This document shows, piece by piece, positions 62,179-64,000 of a stretch of 64,000 nucleotides of DNA. Every line of letters starts with the position of its first letter. Within the stretch, counting starts at the first letter, position 1. Both the position numbers and the translations under genes were made by a program. The stretch is from Nematostella vectensis (taxonomy: Eukaryota; Cnidaria; Anthozoa; Actiniaria; Edwardsiidae): the NCBI RefSeq assembly GCF_932526225.1, contig NC_064048.1, positions 4,818,627 to 4,882,626 of the forward strand, given 5' to 3'. Below the pieces are notes generated by a model. The model ran no database searches, was not told the origin of the DNA, and saw only the letters and a program-made list of their open reading frames with translations.

Positions 62179-64000
62179 ATAGCCATGTAGAGCGTGATAG
62201 GCCCGCCGAGAAGCAAAGGGACGAGGCTAGAAATGACCAATAGGGGCGTTGCTGTGCTCCCGCCCCCCACCAAAAAAATATATATTCATTTTTTTTAATG
62301 TTTCTGTATTGTGCACCGCCCTCCCCCCCCTCCCCCCCTTCCCCGCCCCCAATTCTACGTGGCCTGCTTCGACTCTGATGCTCGAAGCTTTGGGGAAACA
62401 GCTCTATTTTCAGAGGCGTACTGCATAAAACTTTAACAATGTGTTGTTAAAGTTCATCGTTTTAAAAAGTTCAGTTTTCGTTGTCTTTGTTTCCCGACTC
62501 CATGTCTGGTACTTACTCTAACAAGTTAGGGTCAAGACCTTCAGCCACCATTTTTCCCCTCAGCGCTCCAGGAGGCACCCCCTACGAGATGATGACACAA
62601 TAGTTTTGTTGTTGCCAGTGGCAACTGGAAGGCAATATCTGACTCAATCACTGTATTTCCCGCATTGTTAATCAATATTAACCTATACTGTACTAACCGA
62701 GAGCGAGGTCATACCGGGAAATATCAAACTAAGACTTACAAAGCCTCAGTAGATAATCATAATTATTATTTTTCATTTATTTATTCATATATTTTTTAAC
62801 GGAATCTTGAGTTTCATTCAGTTTTTCATTTGAAATCACTATGACGATTGGCCACCATACTGAGCCAATCACAGCACGTGTACAGTCATTGCCACAAAAT
62901 AAATCAGTGTAAACCAACAGTTTTGTGTTTTATGATGTAACTCACAAAGTTCCTCGTTGTGGGAGATTAGGAAATGGCACATTTCTACCATGTAAAAGAT
63001 AAATATTGTTTGGAAACAGAAAAGGCTTATTCTATAATTGCAAAATATTGCGTACATATGATATAGTAAAATTGGCTTTAGAGGAAGTTATTTTGAAAAT
63101 GAAAGGCTGTATTGGTCATACACCTACCACTTTGACCATTTGAAAATACTTCGCGTATCTTGGATCCTGAGAGACTGTCATAGCTGCAACACAACATCAA
63201 AACATTCAGGCTACTTACATGATATCAGAGTATACATTGTTGAACATCAACATGAGTGACTTAGCACTAACAAATCATGTGACATTTAGGGTTGCAAACT
63301 CACACGCGCTAAGGCTTTTGGCAGCAAAATATAAAACAACAAAAAGCAACTGGTTTAGCCAGAAAGTTTCTTTGTCAAAAAAGGGCTTATTTTCATTGTA
63401 ATGTTCCATCTTCTCATCGCTTTTTGTCGTTATGGCCACAGCCAAAAAGTCAAGTGATTTCAGAGGGCAAAGTTTCGTTTCAGCAACGGAAACAGTATTT
63501 TCATAAAACTGTGCAATTTTTTCACAGTGTTTACACAGGTTTACACATGGTTAGTTGTTTACACTTGTGGTTAACCTGTTACCATGAATACATAGCAATA
63601 TTTATTTTCTTCAAACAAAGTAACTTTTCATTTTTTCTACTCAAAAAGGGGGGAAGATATCCCCCCAGTCCACCCCCCTGTGTCCGCCCCTGACATGTTT
63701 AAAACTTACTTGGAGCAGCTTCTCGCTCTACAAACACAACCAAAAAAATACACAAATTAATAATCGACTTTCAGAATGATTTTGCTGTGAAAACATGGTA
63801 CCGTGGCCACCTAACCAGTATTGTGGAACAGGTTTATAAGGATGTGGCAAACATGCTATCTGATTGGCTTCAAGGTCACTAGCCGACCAGTGTGACAAAA
63901 AATGTATTACAGCAGAACTGAATCCACCTGGTTACAATCAAAACCACGAATCTCACAAGCCATTTGGCAAATTTCTAATAATTATCTTATTGTTGCCATA
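62179..64000. other. No gene seen
   Basis: Low-complexity C-runs near 62250-62350 and 63660, and AT-rich single-copy-looking DNA elsewhere. CCGCCCCTGACATG near 63685 resembles one end of the CAGGGGCG MITE family without a clear partner. The 60-89-codon frames are not supported. Confidence 0.4.

Noticed and set aside
1-64000. tRNA, rRNA or snRNA genes
   Set aside because: No cloverleaf with paired A and B boxes and no recognisable rRNA or U-snRNA segment was seen by eye. A covariance-model scan would be needed to exclude degraded copies.

Overview
The window looks like nuclear DNA of a cnidarian, most plausibly a sea anemone or close relative. The evidence is spliced metazoan genes with GT-AG introns (FAM8A1, RNF217, an SLC32-type transporter), RTE and CR1/L2-type LINEs, a CACTA/EnSpm-like transposon with an animal-style transposase, piggyBac-like TTAA elements and many short terminal-inverted-repeat (TIR) elements. 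The species is inferred from family knowledge; nothing in the sequence names it.

Layout. 1-4.3 kb: small TIR elements, an old piggyBac-like copy and a Ser/Pro-rich 3' exon. 4.3-7.3 kb: a two-exon vesicular-GABA-transporter-like gene (minus strand) whose stop codon abuts a 15-bp minisatellite. 8.4-8.8 kb: a TIR element with perfect ends. 9.6-17.8 kb: a second, dead copy of the minisatellite-transporter segment, interrupted by an RTE-type LINE with its 5' half inverted (twin-priming signature) and by a hAT-like TIR element that carries a CR1/L2-type LINE. 17.8-23.2 kb: TIR elements and a ~0.5 kb tandem repeat with promoter-like motifs. 23.8-25.7 kb: poorly understood minus-strand exons around a (GTGA)n tract. 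25.7-28.1 kb: an intron-rich transposase-derived gene (plus strand). 28.5-29.2 kb: a chromodomain ORF (minus). 29.4-30.4 kb: Arg/Ser-rich exons (minus).

31.5-48.2 kb is one host gene, an RDD-domain FAM8A1 homologue in five phase-consistent exons. Its 12.7-kb first intron holds a ~11.6-kb CACTA/EnSpm-like transposon with inverted ends and dense subterminal repeats. Two divergent genes inside it face away from a 246-bp gap: a 959-codon transposase and a multi-exon BEN-domain protein. Its second intron holds a 786-bp element with ~85-bp TIRs and a perfect 9-bp target duplication. The exon 3-donor junction and the end of the coding sequence have both been tandemly duplicated.

49.9-52.2 kb: an RNF217-type RBR E3 ligase (minus strand) with a 200-N gap in its 5' part. 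54.8-60.7 kb: four identical 1001-bp piggyBac-like elements and three identical 522-bp spacers (period 1523 bp), flanked as a block by one TTAA duplication and inserted in the inverted repeat of another small element. 60.7-64 kb is mostly repeats and unassigned sequence.

The genes do not form one pathway. The window is a transposon-rich euchromatic neighbourhood in which host genes tolerate large intronic insertions. The two observations most worth follow-up are the two-gene CACTA/BEN transposon and the block-mobilised piggyBac array.
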